A stretch of DNA of 23,503 bases, taken from contig JBBRQP010000048.1 in the NCBI GenBank assembly GCA_038226175.1, forward strand, positions 1-23,503. The letters are read 5' to 3'. Both the position numbers and the translations under genes were made by a program. The stretch is from JBBRQP01 sp038226175. Lineage in GTDB: Bacteria > Cyanobacteriota > Cyanobacteriia > Gloeobacterales > Anthocerotibacteraceae. The notes under the pieces are model-generated. The model did no database searches and had not been told where the DNA came from. It saw only the letters and a list, made by a program, of their open reading frames with translations. Within the stretch, counting starts at the first letter, position 1, and each line of letters opens with the position of its first letter. This document shows, in pieces, positions 7,927 to 15,916 of the stretch.

Positions 7927-9204
7927 GTGATTGATCTAAAGTTATTGAGTGAAGATTTTACAGCCGTAAGTGCGCGGTTGGCTCTGCGTGGTATTCCGAT
8001 AGCACGATTGGAAGCCTTAGCTCAACTTTTAACTGAGCGTCGGACGCAAGTTGGTCAGCGTGACGAACTGCGCGCGCAGCTCAACAGTGCCTCTAAAGCG
8101 ATCGGGCAGCTGATGGGTCAAAAGCAACCTGAAGCTGCTGAGCTTAAAAAACAGGAAGTCAAAGAGAAAAAAGAAGCTCTAGCCCAACTTGAAGCCCAGC
8201 TACAAAAACTCGAAGAAACCCTCACTCAAGAACATTTAGAATTACCTAATCTCCCCTCTGAGCAAGCGCCCCAAGGTACATCTGAAGCTGATAATGTCAT
8301 ACTTTACAGTCACGGCTATGACTCAGATACTTATGTGAGTAAGATCTATCGTCCGCATTGGGAACTTGCCGAACAGTGGGATTTACTCGACCTACCACGC
8401 GCGGCTAAGACTTCGGGGGCGATGTTTACCTTTTATAAGGGAGCCGGAGCTAAGCTGATTCGGGCGTTGGTGAATTTTGGACTAAGCCTAAATAGTGAAC
8501 GCTATACCGAACTCTTGCCGCCCCATTTCGTGCGGTCAGAAACGCTTACTGCAACCGGACAACTACCCAAATTTGCTGATGATGCCTATCATCTAACCAA
8601 AGATGACCTCTGGGCGATCCCTACCGCTGAAGTGCCTTTGACAGGCTATTATCGTGATGAGATCTTAGATCTAGCACAGTTGCCGATCTGTTTTATGGCC
8701 TACAGTGTCTGTTTTCGGCGTGAAGCAGGATCAGCGGGTAAAGACACCCGAGGCTTGCAACGCTTACACGAGTTTCACAAAGTTGAACTACTCAAATATG
8801 TCACCCCAGAACAGGCTGAGCAAGAACATTTAGCCATGCGTGGCGATGTTGAACGGATGTTGCAAGCGCTCAATTTGCCCTACCGAGTACTAGATTTGTG
8901 TACGGGTGATCTAGGATTTTCGGCAGCGCGAACCTTTGATCTTGAGGTCTACGCCCCAGGCGTTGGACGCTGGCTAGAGGTTTCATCGGTCAGTCATTTT
9001 AGTGATTTTCAGTGTCGTCGGGGTAATATTCGCTATCGGGATGCTCAAGGTAAGCCCCAATTTGCTCATACTCTTAATGGTTCTGGTCTAGCGACACCGC
9101 GTATTTGGGCGGCTCTGATCGAACATGGACAACAAGCGGATGGTTCGATCCTACTCCCTGAAGTCCTGCAACCGTTTATGGGTATGACACGTATTGGCTC
9201 TTAG
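7927..9204 (+). CDS. serS: Seryl-tRNA synthetase
   Basis: Charges tRNA-Ser with serine. I chose the GTG at 7927 because it gives V/M-IDLKLLSEDF, the canonical N-terminus, and a normal 425 residues. An ATG at 7873 would add 18 unrelated residues. Residues ~30-105 form the long antiparallel coiled-coil arm (rich in K/E/Q/L) that grips the tRNA variable arm. The class II core has 'IPTAEVPLTGYY', motif 2 'CFRREAGSAGKDTRGLQRLHEFHKVE', 'CTGDLGFSAARTFDLEVY', and motif 3 'TLNGSGLATPRIWAALIEHGQ'. The motif-3 neighbourhood differs from the common 'SSCSNFxDFQARR' and 'GLAVGRT' versions, but the functional Arg is retained. rnhB begins five bases after the stop. Confidence 0.95.
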   Translation: MIDLKLLSEDFTAVSARLALRGIPIARLEALAQLLTERRTQVGQRDELRAQLNSASKAIGQLMGQKQPEAAELKKQEVKEKKEALAQLEAQLQKLEETLTQEHLELPNLPSEQAPQGTSEADNVILYSHGYDSDTYVSKIYRPHWELAEQWDLLDLPRAAKTSGAMFTFYKGAGAKLIRALVNFGLSLNSERYTELLPPHFVRSETLTATGQLPKFADDAYHLTKDDLWAIPTAEVPLTGYYRDEILDLAQLPICFMAYSVCFRREAGSAGKDTRGLQRLHEFHKVELLKYVTPEQAEQEHLAMRGDVERMLQALNLPYRVLDLCTGDLGFSAARTFDLEVYAPGVGRWLEVSSVSHFSDFQCRRGNIRYRDAQGKPQFAHTLNGSGLATPRIWAALIEHGQQADGSILLPEVLQPFMGMTRIGS

Positions 9205-9209
9205 AGGTT

Positions 9210-9842
9210 GTGCATTACCCTTCGTTAGAAGTAGAAACCGCGCTTTGGCATAGTGGTTGTCAGCGCGTCGCTGGCGTTGATGAAGTTGGTTTGGGCTGTT
9301 TGGCAGGACCGGTAGTTGCAGCAGCGGTACTTTTACCAGTCAACTGTACACAGCTTGAGGGCGTGCGTGATTCCAAAAAAATGACTCCTCGTCAGCGTGA
9401 AGCCGTACTGCCACTGATTTGTCAACAAGCTATGCAAGTCACCTTGGGTGCGGCTAATCTAGCAGAAATCGAACGGCTCAATGTGCGGCGGGCTTCTCAC
9501 TTGGCGATGCAGCGCGCCCTAGGACGGTTAGGTGGTTATGATCATGCTCTGATTGATGGTAGTCCGATTCGGCATATCGAGCTAGGAACCCATACGACAA
9601 TTATTAAAGGAGATTGTACATGTTATGCCATTGCCTGTGCTTCGATTGTGGCAAAAGTCTGGCGTGATCGGATGATGGCAAGACTAGCTAGCCGTCATCC
9701 GGGCTATGGTTGGCAACATAATTGTGGCTATGGCACAGCGCAACATCTAGCAGCTTTGCAAACGCTGGGCGTGACATCTTGGCATCGGCGTAATTACCGT
9801 CCCGTGCAAGCAGTGATCAAACAGCTACAATTAGGCATCTAA
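9210..9842 (+). CDS. rnhB: Ribonuclease HII, with altered GRG motif
   Basis: Cuts RNA in RNA/DNA hybrids and single ribonucleotides embedded in DNA. A GTG start at 9210, five bases after serS, gives 210 residues, a normal length. The catalytic DEDD set is visible: D24 and E25 in 'VAGVDEVGLG', D116 in 'ALIDGSP' and D153 in 'AKVWRDRM'. 'DSKKM' (54-58), 'IKGDCTCYAIACASIVAKV' (132-150) and 'HPGYGWQHNCGYGT' complete the pattern. The oddity is Leu28 where the family has Arg in the GR(K)G motif that reads the RNA-DNA junction. Probably translationally coupled with serS and the following membrane gene. Confidence 0.93.
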   Translation: MHYPSLEVETALWHSGCQRVAGVDEVGLGCLAGPVVAAAVLLPVNCTQLEGVRDSKKMTPRQREAVLPLICQQAMQVTLGAANLAEIERLNVRRASHLAMQRALGRLGGYDHALIDGSPIRHIELGTHTTIIKGDCTCYAIACASIVAKVWRDRMMARLASRHPGYGWQHNCGYGTAQHLAALQTLGVTSWHRRNYRPVQAVIKQLQLGI

Positions 9843-9854
9843 AAATCATGGCCC

Positions 9855-10601
9855 ATGACCCTCTCTCCTCTGCCCAAGCCGACTGATGAATGGTTACGTC
9901 ATGCATTACGCCTAATTGGTTATCTATTATTGTTACTCTCCTTTATAGATTTTATTGCCATCCTGGTTCCGCCCCAGCTAACGGTGGCTACTTGGGAGTT
10001 TCAGGTTGTTGGTGAGTTGGTCGAACGGGCACCCGTACCGCTTTTAGGATTAGGTTTTGTGTTATTTGGTGAGGTCAATCAAAAAAAGAGATTGATATTT
10101 GTATGTTTGGCTCGGACTTGTTTTGTCGTAGGCATTTTATTCATTGCCTTGATTCCCTTTGGTCTGAGTGCGGCTTGGCGGATCAACACCCAAAATAATA
10201 ATCAAGTCACAGCCCAAGTTCAGCAACGCCTAGCCCAGATTGACCAGCGCAAAAAGATTTTGAATACGACCACTGCCCGTAATCTCGATACTGCCTTTAC
10301 ATTGCTTAATCGCCAAGGCCGTTTACGGGGTATCGAAACCCCCCAAGCCCTAAAAGAACGTCTTTTTTCTGAAGTTAACCAACTAGAGCAAACTACTCGT
10401 CAAGATGCAGAAAATATCCGCAAACAATTACGATTGACACTGCTAAAAAATAGTTTGAAATGGAATTTAGGAGCTTTATTTACAGCAATTATCTATTTAC
10501 TGCTCTGGCAGATTATTCGTGGCCATAGTAAAAACAAAGAAATTAAATCAGTACGACGGGGTTGGGTAAATTTTGATGATCATGCCGAAAGCAGCGATTA
10601 G
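9855..10601 (+). CDS. HpsJ-like cyanobacterial membrane protein
   Basis: A 248-residue membrane protein with hydrophobic helices at ~17-38, 58-72, 80-107 and 203-221. Between the third and fourth lies a polar, glutamine-rich, likely coiled-coil segment (~115-195). This arrangement and the 'VPP.L....WEFQVVGELVERAPVPLLGLGFVLFGE' region resemble the cyanobacterial HpsJ family, named for a gene linked to hormogonium polysaccharide. HpsJ-like proteins also occur in unicellular species, where their role is not known to me. It starts 12 bases after rnhB and is probably its operon partner. Its stop overlaps the convergent upp stop by four bases (10598-10601). Family assignment is moderate. Confidence 0.65.
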   Translation: MTLSPLPKPTDEWLRHALRLIGYLLLLLSFIDFIAILVPPQLTVATWEFQVVGELVERAPVPLLGLGFVLFGEVNQKKRLIFVCLARTCFVVGILFIALIPFGLSAAWRINTQNNNQVTAQVQQRLAQIDQRKKILNTTTARNLDTAFTLLNRQGRLRGIETPQALKERLFSEVNQLEQTTRQDAENIRKQLRLTLLKNSLKWNLGALFTAIIYLLLWQIIRGHSKNKEIKSVRRGWVNFDDHAESSD

Positions 10602-11251
10602 GCATCCGTCCCAAAAGCTCGATCTCCCGCATCACCCAAGCCCGGTACGATATGATTGCGGTCATCCAAAAACTCATCAATCATCGCACAGTAGATTGCT
10701 AGATTGGGATGTCTTGCACCAATTTTTTGAAGGGCTGGTGCTGCACAGATAACCGACAAGACGCGCACCAGAGTTGGATCAGCCCCCCGAGCATAAATTT
10801 CTTGTAAGACCTGCAACAAAGTCCCCCCTGTTGCCAACATCGGCTCCAAAATTAGTACCCGTGTTCCCGGCAAAAATCGCTCTGGTAGACGATTTAAATA
10901 ACAGCTTGCCTCAAAGGTTGTCTCATCACGCCGATAGCCCACATGAAAAATTTTCGCCATCGGTAAAAGTGAACTGCTGCCCTCCAAGAGTGCCAGTCCT
11001 GCTCGTAAAATCGGTACCAGAGCAATCGGTTGGGAATGATCAATCAATTTAGCATCAGCCATAACTTCGAGGGGCGTTTCCACCTGCGTTTCGATAACAG
11101 GCAACCAATCACGACAACACTCATAAGTTAGCCAACGCCCCAAATCCGCCACCGCCGAACGAAATACTGGCGTCGGCGTATTGCGATCACGGCAGAGCAT
11201 CAGGAGTTGGGCAATAAACGGGTGTGGCGGAACATGGACACGCAGTTGCAT
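10598..11251 (-). CDS. upp: Uracil phosphoribosyltransferase
   Basis: Pyrimidine salvage: uracil + PRPP gives UMP. The ATG at 11251 shares its A... more precisely the sequence TAATG joins the stop of the preceding gene to this start, so the two overlap by one base. This gives 217 residues beginning 'MQLRVHVPPHPFIAQLL', the standard cyanobacterial Upp N-terminus. The frame stays open 31 codons further upstream inside the neighbour, but that part looks like shadow. The PRPP loop is EPMLATGGT (136-144), with Glu where Asp is usual. The uracil-binding C-terminus is 'HIVPGLGDAGDRAFGT'. Co-expression with the reductase gene through coupled translation is likely. It is convergent with the HpsJ-like gene, with no terminator visible between. 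Confidence 0.93.
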   Translation of the reverse strand: MQLRVHVPPHPFIAQLLMLCRDRNTPTPVFRSAVADLGRWLTYECCRDWLPVIETQVETPLEVMADAKLIDHSQPIALVPILRAGLALLEGSSSLLPMAKIFHVGYRRDETTFEASCYLNRLPERFLPGTRVLILEPMLATGGTLLQVLQEIYARGADPTLVRVLSVICAAPALQKIGARHPNLAIYCAMIDEFLDDRNHIVPGLGDAGDRAFGTDA

Positions 11252-12417
11252 TATTTCAATCCGTAACGGTTCAAAATCGTCTGGGTATGGGCAGGAATAA
11301 GTTTTTTTAATAATTCCGGCGTGAAGGTTTTGAGGTGATGCCAATTACGGGTTTGTTTTTGTTCGATGACCAACCGTGCAAACTCCAAACCCTTCGGCCC
11401 TGAGGCTTGAATACGGGCATCAATAATCCGTGCAAAAAGACGGGGTAGTACCAAAGGCGGTTTACCCAGATATTTCAATAAGCGTTTGGCAGCATCAAGT
11501 CGGTCGCCACTATCGATAAAAGCTGTAAATTCTAAATCAGGCCGGACTAATTCAAATAATTCGGCGCCTTGGGCATTGCGCACCAAAAACCACTGCCAGC
11601 CCACTGGCGCAGCCATATAGCCCACCGTCAGATCCGCCAACCCATTGATCTGGTCAAAGCAAGATAGACAGGCTCCCGGAAAAACGCTTTCAAGTTTATC
11701 TAGGCGCAATTCAAAAAAGAGGACTTTTTCAATTGAACCATCCTCATGCCAAAACCAAACCCTAAAATCAGGCATAAATTCTAACTTACGCACAGTTTTG
11801 GGATTACGGCTGGTAGTTTTGATAAACTTTTGCCAATTGGGATGGGTCATATTATCCGTACAAATAATTCCGACCACAAAGAGTTTTTCTAATCCCAACT
11901 GCGTCTCAATCGCGCGCAAGGCGGAAATCTGACAGCCCACACCCACAACAGCTAAACGTTTGAGCCCCCGCGCCTGAATTTCCGGGACAATATCTAACAA
12001 AGGCACCATATCCCAACGGGAGCCCGCTCCTTGCACCAGATCTTCGGGCTTAGTGACCAAAATTGGCCGACCGCTATTATCTGGGTTTTGGGCAACGGTC
12101 AGCACTGCTTCCACCTGTCCTGTACGCAGTAGACGTTGCAAAATCGTCAAAACTGCCCCGCCCGATTGTCCCTCAGGCAGCGTTTGACGCATCCGAGCTG
12201 CATACATGGCTTGCATTACGCCAAACCAGGCTTCATCATTGGTCAGATTACGCTCGCGCCCGTGAATTTGTTGTTCACGCTGGGGTGTCTGGTCTTGGCT
12301 AAAGGCACAGATCTCAGTCACCTGCTGTTCGTACTGGGCATGGTTACACAGGCCACAGTTACTACAAAGGCGTTTGTCCATCAAAGGATAGTCTTGAACG
12401 ACGGGCAGGTTTTGCAT
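11251..12417 (-). CDS. FrhB-family ferredoxin-dependent reductase (BciB/HCAR-like)
   Basis: A 388-residue iron-sulfur flavoprotein of the coenzyme F420 hydrogenase beta-subunit family. In phototrophs members reduce the 8-vinyl group of divinyl chlorophyllide (BciB) or 7-hydroxymethyl chlorophyll a (HCAR). From the ATG at 12417, CSNCGLC lies at ~18-24 with a further Cys in 'ICAF' (~37). 'VVGVGCQISALRAIE' (~158-172) and 'CLSCFDQINGLADLTVGYM' (~250-268) follow, supplying cysteines for two [4Fe-4S] clusters. It has a short 'VGWQWFLVRN' segment where Slr1923-type BciB and plant HCAR, as I recall them, have a longer loop, so it may be a paralogue. I cannot decide the substrate. A TTG five codons upstream is an alternative start. 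Its TAA overlaps the upp ATG. Confidence 0.85.
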   Translation of the reverse strand: MQNLPVVQDYPLMDKRLCSNCGLCNHAQYEQQVTEICAFSQDQTPQREQQIHGRERNLTNDEAWFGVMQAMYAARMRQTLPEGQSGGAVLTILQRLLRTGQVEAVLTVAQNPDNSGRPILVTKPEDLVQGAGSRWDMVPLLDIVPEIQARGLKRLAVVGVGCQISALRAIETQLGLEKLFVVGIICTDNMTHPNWQKFIKTTSRNPKTVRKLEFMPDFRVWFWHEDGSIEKVLFFELRLDKLESVFPGACLSCFDQINGLADLTVGYMAAPVGWQWFLVRNAQGAELFELVRPDLEFTAFIDSGDRLDAAKRLLKYLGKPPLVLPRLFARIIDARIQASGPKGLEFARLVIEQKQTRNWHHLKTFTPELLKKLIPAHTQTILNRYGLK

Positions 12418-12519
12418 GGATGGTTGGCACAAAACTCAGAGAGAAAACATTGCTTTTATCTTTCAAATTTAACGCGTTTCTGAGCTTATGTCGCCCTTGA
12501 TCCCGTATCTTAGATAACT

Positions 12520-12786
12520 ATGAGCCAAATTCATCCCCAACACGACAAAGACCTTGCGGCTTTACAAGCGCTCAGTGATCCTAGTGACCTAGCTTTAGCC
12601 GAACTTGCCCGATTATATATTCGGTATCTGGATTTTAATGGCGCCGAAGATATCCAACGCAAGATCAAAAACTTACTCACCGAGTGGCAACTCACCCCCG
12701 ACGAATTATTCAGTAAAACCCGTGAGATCCATACTAAGCGTCCTGTCTTCCGAGGCGATAGTGCGCGTCAAGATGATTGGGCGTAA
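12520..12786 (+). CDS. DUF3288 family protein (cyanobacterial)
   Basis: An 88-residue soluble protein. The spacing of 'HPQHDKDLAALQAL', 'LAELARLYIRYLDFNGAEDIQRKIKNLL', 'W.LTPDELFSKTREIH' and a terminal 'RQDDW' matches what I recall of DUF3288, a small family essentially restricted to cyanobacteria. It is largely helical with no membrane segment. Function is unknown. It begins 102 bases from the divergent FrhB-family gene, so regulation may be shared. About 350 bases of repeat-rich non-coding DNA follow before valS. Confidence 0.8.
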   Translation: MSQIHPQHDKDLAALQALSDPSDLALAELARLYIRYLDFNGAEDIQRKIKNLLTEWQLTPDELFSKTREIHTKRPVFRGDSARQDDWA

Positions 12787-12919
12787 GTCTATAGTAGATT
12801 CAGGTGCTTACGACCCGATAAACACTTAGAGCTGATCGCAGGATAAATTATTTCTATAGGCGCCTATTTTGAATACTAGATTTACACAAACATAGCTGAA
12901 CTGAGTCTATTGAATAGCC

Positions 12920-12943
12920 AGCCCCCCCGCCCCATAAATGGGG
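12920..12943 (-). repeat. Inverted arm matching the core of the valS-upstream repeat
   Basis: The reverse complement of these 24 bases matches 13041-13064 at 23 of 24 positions; the core is CCCCATTTATGGGGCGG. The two arms face each other across 97 bases, so transcripts could form a long GC-rich helix, or the pair could mark the ends of a small mobile element. Confidence 0.7.
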
Positions 12944-12966
12944 AGCCAGGGCACTCTTAGGGAAAG

Positions 12967-13070
12967 TTACACTTTCAGAAATAGAGCGTTAACTCTCTTT
13001 CTTCTCAGGTGTCCAAACCAAGTATTAGCTGGGCTTCGTCCCCCATTTATGGGGCGGAGGGGCTTTCTCA
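12967..13070 (+). repeat. Structured dispersed repeat, copy A (upstream of valS)
   Basis: Shares an ordered set of blocks with copy B at 15917-16010: ACACTTT, ATAGA, an ACTCT/CTTT(C) run, AGC, GGGCTT-n-GTCC, a hairpin, then GGAGG and a pyrimidine-rich end with TC. In copy A the hairpin stem is CCCC...GGGG around ATTTAT, and 13034-13042 can pair with 13051-13059 including two G-U pairs. It ends 66 bases before valS. Confidence 0.55.
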
Positions 13071-13136
13071 ATCAAGACAAATGAAGAGGAGAAACGTCTT
13101 CAGCTACCATAAGAGAACGCCTTTTGTAGCACGCTC

Positions 13137-15890
13137 ATGCCCTTGCCTAGTCAATATGACCCATTTACAACCGAGCCCCGTTGGCAAACTTATTGGGCAG
13201 AGCAGGATTTTTATCGCGCTGACCCCCACGCTGACCAAGAACATTTTTGTATTGTGATCCCGCCCCCCAATGTCACGGGTAGTCTGCATATCGGTCATGC
13301 GCTCAATATGTCAGCGCAGGATGTGATGATTCGCTATCAGCGGATGCAGGGCAAGGATTGCTTGTGGCTACCGGGTACGGATCATGCGGGGATTTCGACA
13401 CAAGTAGTCGTCGAGCGGGAATTGGGCCGTGAGGCCTTGGGGCTTAGCCAAGACTTTCATAGTCTGCCCGAAAAACAGAAAAAAGCCGTCAGTCAGAGCG
13501 GGGCAAAACTCCGTAAAAATCTAGGTCGCACCGCTTTTAATCAACGCGTCTGGCAATGGAAAGCCCAATCTGGCGGCACGATTGTCCATCAACTAAAACG
13601 CTTAGGTTGCTCCTTCGACTGGAGTCGTGAACGCTTCACCATGGATGAAGAGCTAGTTTTTGCGGTGAAGACTGCCTTTGTGCGGTTATATCAAGCTGGT
13701 CTGATTTATCGCGGTGAATATCTGGTCAATTGGTGTCCAGGCTCACAGTCGGCTATTTCTGATTTGGAAGTCGATGTCCGCGAAGTCAAAGGTTCGCTAT
13801 GGTATCTGCGTTATCCGGTGACGGATCAACCGGGACGGTTTGTGGTGGTGGCGACGACCCGTCCTGAAACCATGCTCGGGGATACGGCGGTTGCGGTTAA
13901 TCCTGAAGATGCACGTTACCGTGATTTGATCGGCAAAACCTTAGACTTACCGATTCAGAACCGGACTATTCCTGTGATTGCCGATCAATTCGTTGATCCG
14001 ACGTTTGGTACTGGCTGCGTCAAAGTTACGCCAGCCCATGATCCCAATGATTTTGCGATGGGTAAGCGCCATGATTTACCCTTGATCAATATCCTCAATC
14101 CTGATGGCTCCATTAATGAACAGGGCGGTATCTTTGTTGGACAAGACCGCTTCGAGGCGCGTAAAAACATTGTGGCTTGGTTTGAAGAGCATCAATTACT
14201 CGAAAAAATTGAAGACTATACCCACAGCGTGCCGTTCTCGGAACGGGCTGGTGTACCCGTTGAACCTTATCTTACGCCCCAGTGGTTTGTCAAAATGCAG
14301 CCGTTGGCTGACCGTGCCTTGGCCTATACTGACCAGCAAAATAGTCCTGAGTTTCTGCCCGAACGCTGGACAAAAGTCTATCGTGATTGGTTGGAGAATA
14401 TTCGTGATTGGTGTATTTCTCGACAACTATGGTGGGGACATCAGATCCCGGCTTGGTATGTGGTTGGTCAAGAATCTGAACCCCCTCTTGTAGCCATGAC
14501 TGAAGCCGAAGCCTACCAGACTGCCCGTGAACGTTTTGGGGCACAAGTCGAATTAGTACAAGACCAAGATGTTTTAGACACCTGGTTTTCCTCTGGCTTA
14601 TGGCCTTTTTCGACGATGGGTTGGCCTAATCAAACTGCAGACCTCGCGGCCTACTACCCCACGGCTGTACTCGTAACCGGATTTGATATCATTTTTTTCT
14701 GGGTTGCGCGCATGACGATGATGGCAGGGGAATTAACTGGAAAAATGCCCTTCAAACAAGTTTATATCAATGGCTTAGTGCGCGATGAGAAGGGTCAAAA
14801 GATGTCCAAAACTAAAGGTAATGGCATTGACCCATTAGAATTGATGGATAAATATGGCACGGATGCGGTGCGCTTTGCTTTACTCTCCTCAATTGCTGGG
14901 GCTGGTCAAGATATTCGCCTGGATTACAATCGCAAAACCAAAGAATCGACTAGTATTGAGGCCGCCCGTAATTTTGCCAATAAACTCTGGAATGCAGCAC
15001 GATTTGTGCAGCTTAATCTAAAAAGTGACCCAGCAATCGGCAAGGCTCAGTTCAAGTTAGCACAGGTCGATGGGAATCTTGAATTAGCTGATCAATGGAT
15101 TTTGGCACGTCTTCAACAGACGATCAATCAAGTTAATACCTTGATGACAACCTACGAACTAGGTACTGCGGTCAAATTAATTTATAGCTTTATCTGGGAT
15201 GATTATTGTGATTGGTATATCGAGCTAGCTAAGCCCCGTTTTGGTAGTGAATCAAGTCCGATTGCCGAATATATCTTATCTTCTGTTTTGATTGAAAGTT
15301 TGAAGTTGCTTCATCCTTGGATGCCGCATATTACTGAGGAAATTTGGCAGGCTTTAACACCACTTGAAAACACCTCTATTTCAATTCAAGCCTATCCGGT
15401 TGGAGTTGAAACTTACGCAACCACAGTAGAGACACAATTTAACTTAATTAAAGACGTCATTCGCACAATTCGTAATCTCAAAGCAGAAGCTGGATTAGCA
15501 CCGGGACAATCGGTACCAGTTTATATTGTGACGGCAGAGGACAAAGCCTTACTAGAAGCCAATCTAACTTATTTAAATCTGGTCAAACTCTCAAGCGTAG
15601 AGCTTTCGGCTGAGTTTCCTGAAATTCCTGGTAAATTTTTCTCTGGCGTTGCTGGCGGTATAGAGGTGATTTTACCGCTGACGGAGTTAGTTGACCTTCC
15701 TGCTTTACGGATAAAATTAGAACGCGATCTGACCAAAAAAATTAAGGAAGCAGAAAAACTGCGCGAACGTTTGACTAGTGTTGAGTATCGTGCCCGTGCG
15801 CCGGAGGATTTGGTTCAAAAAGCTGAAGCCGAACTCCAGGAACTCGAACAACAACGGGTGATTTTGCAACAGCGGTTAACGGTCTTGTGA
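13137..15890 (+). CDS. valS: Valyl-tRNA synthetase
   Basis: Charges tRNA-Val. It is 917 residues, a normal length. The class I signatures are PPPNVTGSLHIGH with HIGH at 51-54, and KMSKTKGN beginning at 555 (KMSKS type with Thr). Between them lies the CP1 editing domain that removes mischarged threonine ('TTRPETMLGDTAVAVNPED', 'GTGCVKVTPAHDPNDF'). 'DWCISRQLWWGHQIPAWY' and 'LDTWFSSGLWPFSTMGWP' are typical ValRS blocks. The C-terminal ~65 residues form the coiled-coil tRNA-binding arm ('LRIKLERDLTKKIKEAEKLR...'). The ATG at 13137 yields the usual 'YDP..TEPRWQ.YW' beginning; no strong Shine-Dalgarno is seen. It is flanked on both sides by copies of a structured repeat. Confidence 0.96.
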   Translation: MPLPSQYDPFTTEPRWQTYWAEQDFYRADPHADQEHFCIVIPPPNVTGSLHIGHALNMSAQDVMIRYQRMQGKDCLWLPGTDHAGISTQVVVERELGREALGLSQDFHSLPEKQKKAVSQSGAKLRKNLGRTAFNQRVWQWKAQSGGTIVHQLKRLGCSFDWSRERFTMDEELVFAVKTAFVRLYQAGLIYRGEYLVNWCPGSQSAISDLEVDVREVKGSLWYLRYPVTDQPGRFVVVATTRPETMLGDTAVAVNPEDARYRDLIGKTLDLPIQNRTIPVIADQFVDPTFGTGCVKVTPAHDPNDFAMGKRHDLPLINILNPDGSINEQGGIFVGQDRFEARKNIVAWFEEHQLLEKIEDYTHSVPFSERAGVPVEPYLTPQWFVKMQPLADRALAYTDQQNSPEFLPERWTKVYRDWLENIRDWCISRQLWWGHQIPAWYVVGQESEPPLVAMTEAEAYQTARERFGAQVELVQDQDVLDTWFSSGLWPFSTMGWPNQTADLAAYYPTAVLVTGFDIIFFWVARMTMMAGELTGKMPFKQVYINGLVRDEKGQKMSKTKGNGIDPLELMDKYGTDAVRFALLSSIAGAGQDIRLDYNRKTKESTSIEAARNFANKLWNAARFVQLNLKSDPAIGKAQFKLAQVDGNLELADQWILARLQQTINQVNTLMTTYELGTAVKLIYSFIWDDYCDWYIELAKPRFGSESSPIAEYILSSVLIESLKLLHPWMPHITEEIWQALTPLENTSISIQAYPVGVETYATTVETQFNLIKDVIRTIRNLKAEAGLAPGQSVPVYIVTAEDKALLEANLTYLNLVKLSSVELSAEFPEIPGKFFSGVAGGIEVILPLTELVDLPALRIKLERDLTKKIKEAEKLRERLTSVEYRARAPEDLVQKAEAELQELEQQRVILQQRLTVL

Positions 15891-15916
15891 AAAGCCTCAA
15901 GTATGGGCAAACAAGG

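Larger units (their letters stand above)
12787..13136. other. Repeat-rich gap upstream of valS
   Basis: No credible gene is present. The gap holds a 12-base palindrome ATAGGCGCCTAT (12856-12867), an inverted GC-rich arm (12920-12943), hairpins GAAAGT-tac-ACTTTC (12962-12976) and AGAG...CTCT (12983-12996), and a structured repeat copy ending near 13070. The valS promoter and leader must lie here, but I see no clear -10/-35 pair and no T-box features. Confidence 0.6.

Noticed and set aside
11252..11344. 31-codon upstream extension of upp
   Set aside because: It overlaps the FrhB-family gene, and homologous Upp sequence begins at the ATG at 11251.
12856..12867. Perfect 12-base palindrome ATAGGCGCCTAT as an operator
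   Set aside because: Several 12-base palindromes are expected by chance in 23.5 kb and no second copy was noticed.
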